Assembly: GCA_038380435.1 (NCBI GenBank)
Contig: JAWZYU010000011.1
Span: 74,521,501-74,585,500, forward strand
Length of the DNA stretch: 64,000 nucleotides
DNA from: Ryuthela nishihirai
Lineage: Eukaryota; Arthropoda; Arachnida; Araneae; Heptathelidae
Direction of reading: 5' to 3'
A program made the translations under genes and the position numbers. The notes under the pieces are model-generated. The model ran no database searches. It had not been told where the DNA came from and worked only from the letters and a program-made list of their open reading frames with translations. Shown here one piece after another: positions 63,577-64,000 of this stretch. How positions within the stretch are numbered: position 1 is the first letter of the stretch; each line of letters starts with the position of its first letter.

Positions 63577-64000
63577 CAGACGTCGGCAACCTTTTTTGGC
63601 TGCGGGTGAAAATCAACCAAAATGTCACTATTAAGAAGACAGTTCGGGTCAATGGGTATTTTCATTTTAAAAGTCTGTTAGTGAATAATAAGATAAATTG
63701 TATTGAGAAAACTATTACAATATGCTTTTAAACTCAAAACATAAAAAAAAAATTGTAATTCTAATAATTATAAAAACAAATATAATTGTCAAGTTTTAGT
63801 TCATTAATAATTTATGAACTTTATTTATAAGCGTTCTCTTCGTTATCAATGGCTCCCCTGATGCTGAATTTGTGACGTCAATTTAGTCAAGTCTGGTTTA
63901 TACTTAGTCACTTTAAGACGAATACAAGCGTCTGAATTTTCGGTAGTTAATCTGCTCCTGTTCTTACTTAAAATAAATTTCATGTGTGAAAATATTTGTT
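63577..64000 (-). mobile_element. Second hAT element, one terminus and transposase end (partial)
   Basis: The left end CAGACGTCGGCAACC resembles hAT termini and lies right after the LINE L3 locus. The element runs off the window. It is AT-rich between the terminus and the coding end. Confidence 0.7.
63846..63998 (-). pseudogene. hAT transposase C-terminus (dimerisation domain), partial
   Basis: The minus strand from 63,998 reads QIFSHMKFILSKNRSRLTT, then ENSDACIRLKVT, KYKPDLTKL and TSQIQHQGSH, stop (tca at 63,846-63,848). FSHMKFILSKNRSRLT fits the hATC block of GTF2IRD2-like transposases (F-S-x-M-K-x-x-x-S-K-x-R-S-x-L-T). It is cut by the window edge, so whether the gene is intact cannot be told. 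Confidence 0.75.

Overview
This is a eukaryotic, almost certainly arthropod, non-genic stretch made mostly of transposable elements (TEs) and tandem repeats. There is no operon structure and no ribosome-binding-site pattern. The DNA is AT-rich and the TEs are typical of invertebrates: an RTE-clade LINE, Ty3/gypsy LTR elements, Tigger/pogo, hAT and PIF/Harbinger DNA transposons, and tRNA- and 5S-derived SINEs. I cannot name the species. I found no intact host protein gene. The nearest things to host coding sequence are two decayed poly(A)-polymerase copies and two possible membrane-protein exons.

Layout. 1-9.6 kb: a 370-bp tandem repeat, a foldback MITE, a SINE abutting a 5'-truncated LINE, a 32-bp minisatellite, a tRNA-like SINE and a duplicated ~220-bp block. 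9.6-10.8 kb: three unrelated minisatellites back to back. 13.7-15.3 kb: a dead Tigger transposase. 15.3-36.5 kb: a nest. A ~1.65-kb sequence (R) carrying a poly(A)-polymerase-like pseudogene occurs twice in tandem. Copy A is split by a LINE (L2, 16.32-33.60 kb), which is split by a Ty3/gypsy element (17,562-31,250, minus strand), whose gag/pol region is split by a second LTR element (24,471-28,629, minus strand). Copy B (34.86-36.52 kb) is uninterrupted by these and serves as the natural empty site.

36.5-41.8 kb: a SINE, a 2.28-kb hAT element with perfect 13-bp ends, a cluster of mosaic SINEs (one with a 5S-rRNA-derived head), a palindromic MITE and a 74-bp tandem repeat. 42.0-47.0 kb: a 443-bp tandem repeat whose last unit has a ~485-bp inverted partner 3.5 kb away. 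47.0-49.1 kb: an inverted LINE fragment and a Harbinger transposase relic. 49,717-58,540: a 4,412-bp segment present twice head to tail with constant offset and no difference seen. 59.5-63.5 kb: another LINE copy (L3) with a SINE inserted in its endonuclease region. 63.58 kb to the end: the terminus and transposase C-terminus of a second hAT element.

The main insight is historical. Comparing copies gives insertion order, target duplications and boundaries from the sequence alone. It also suggests that L3 carries 60 bp of the DNA flanking L2 (5' transduction), and that one SINE body has been joined to different RNA-polymerase-III-type heads. Several reading-frame breaks in the gypsy element lie in G/C homopolymers, so some may be sequencing errors.
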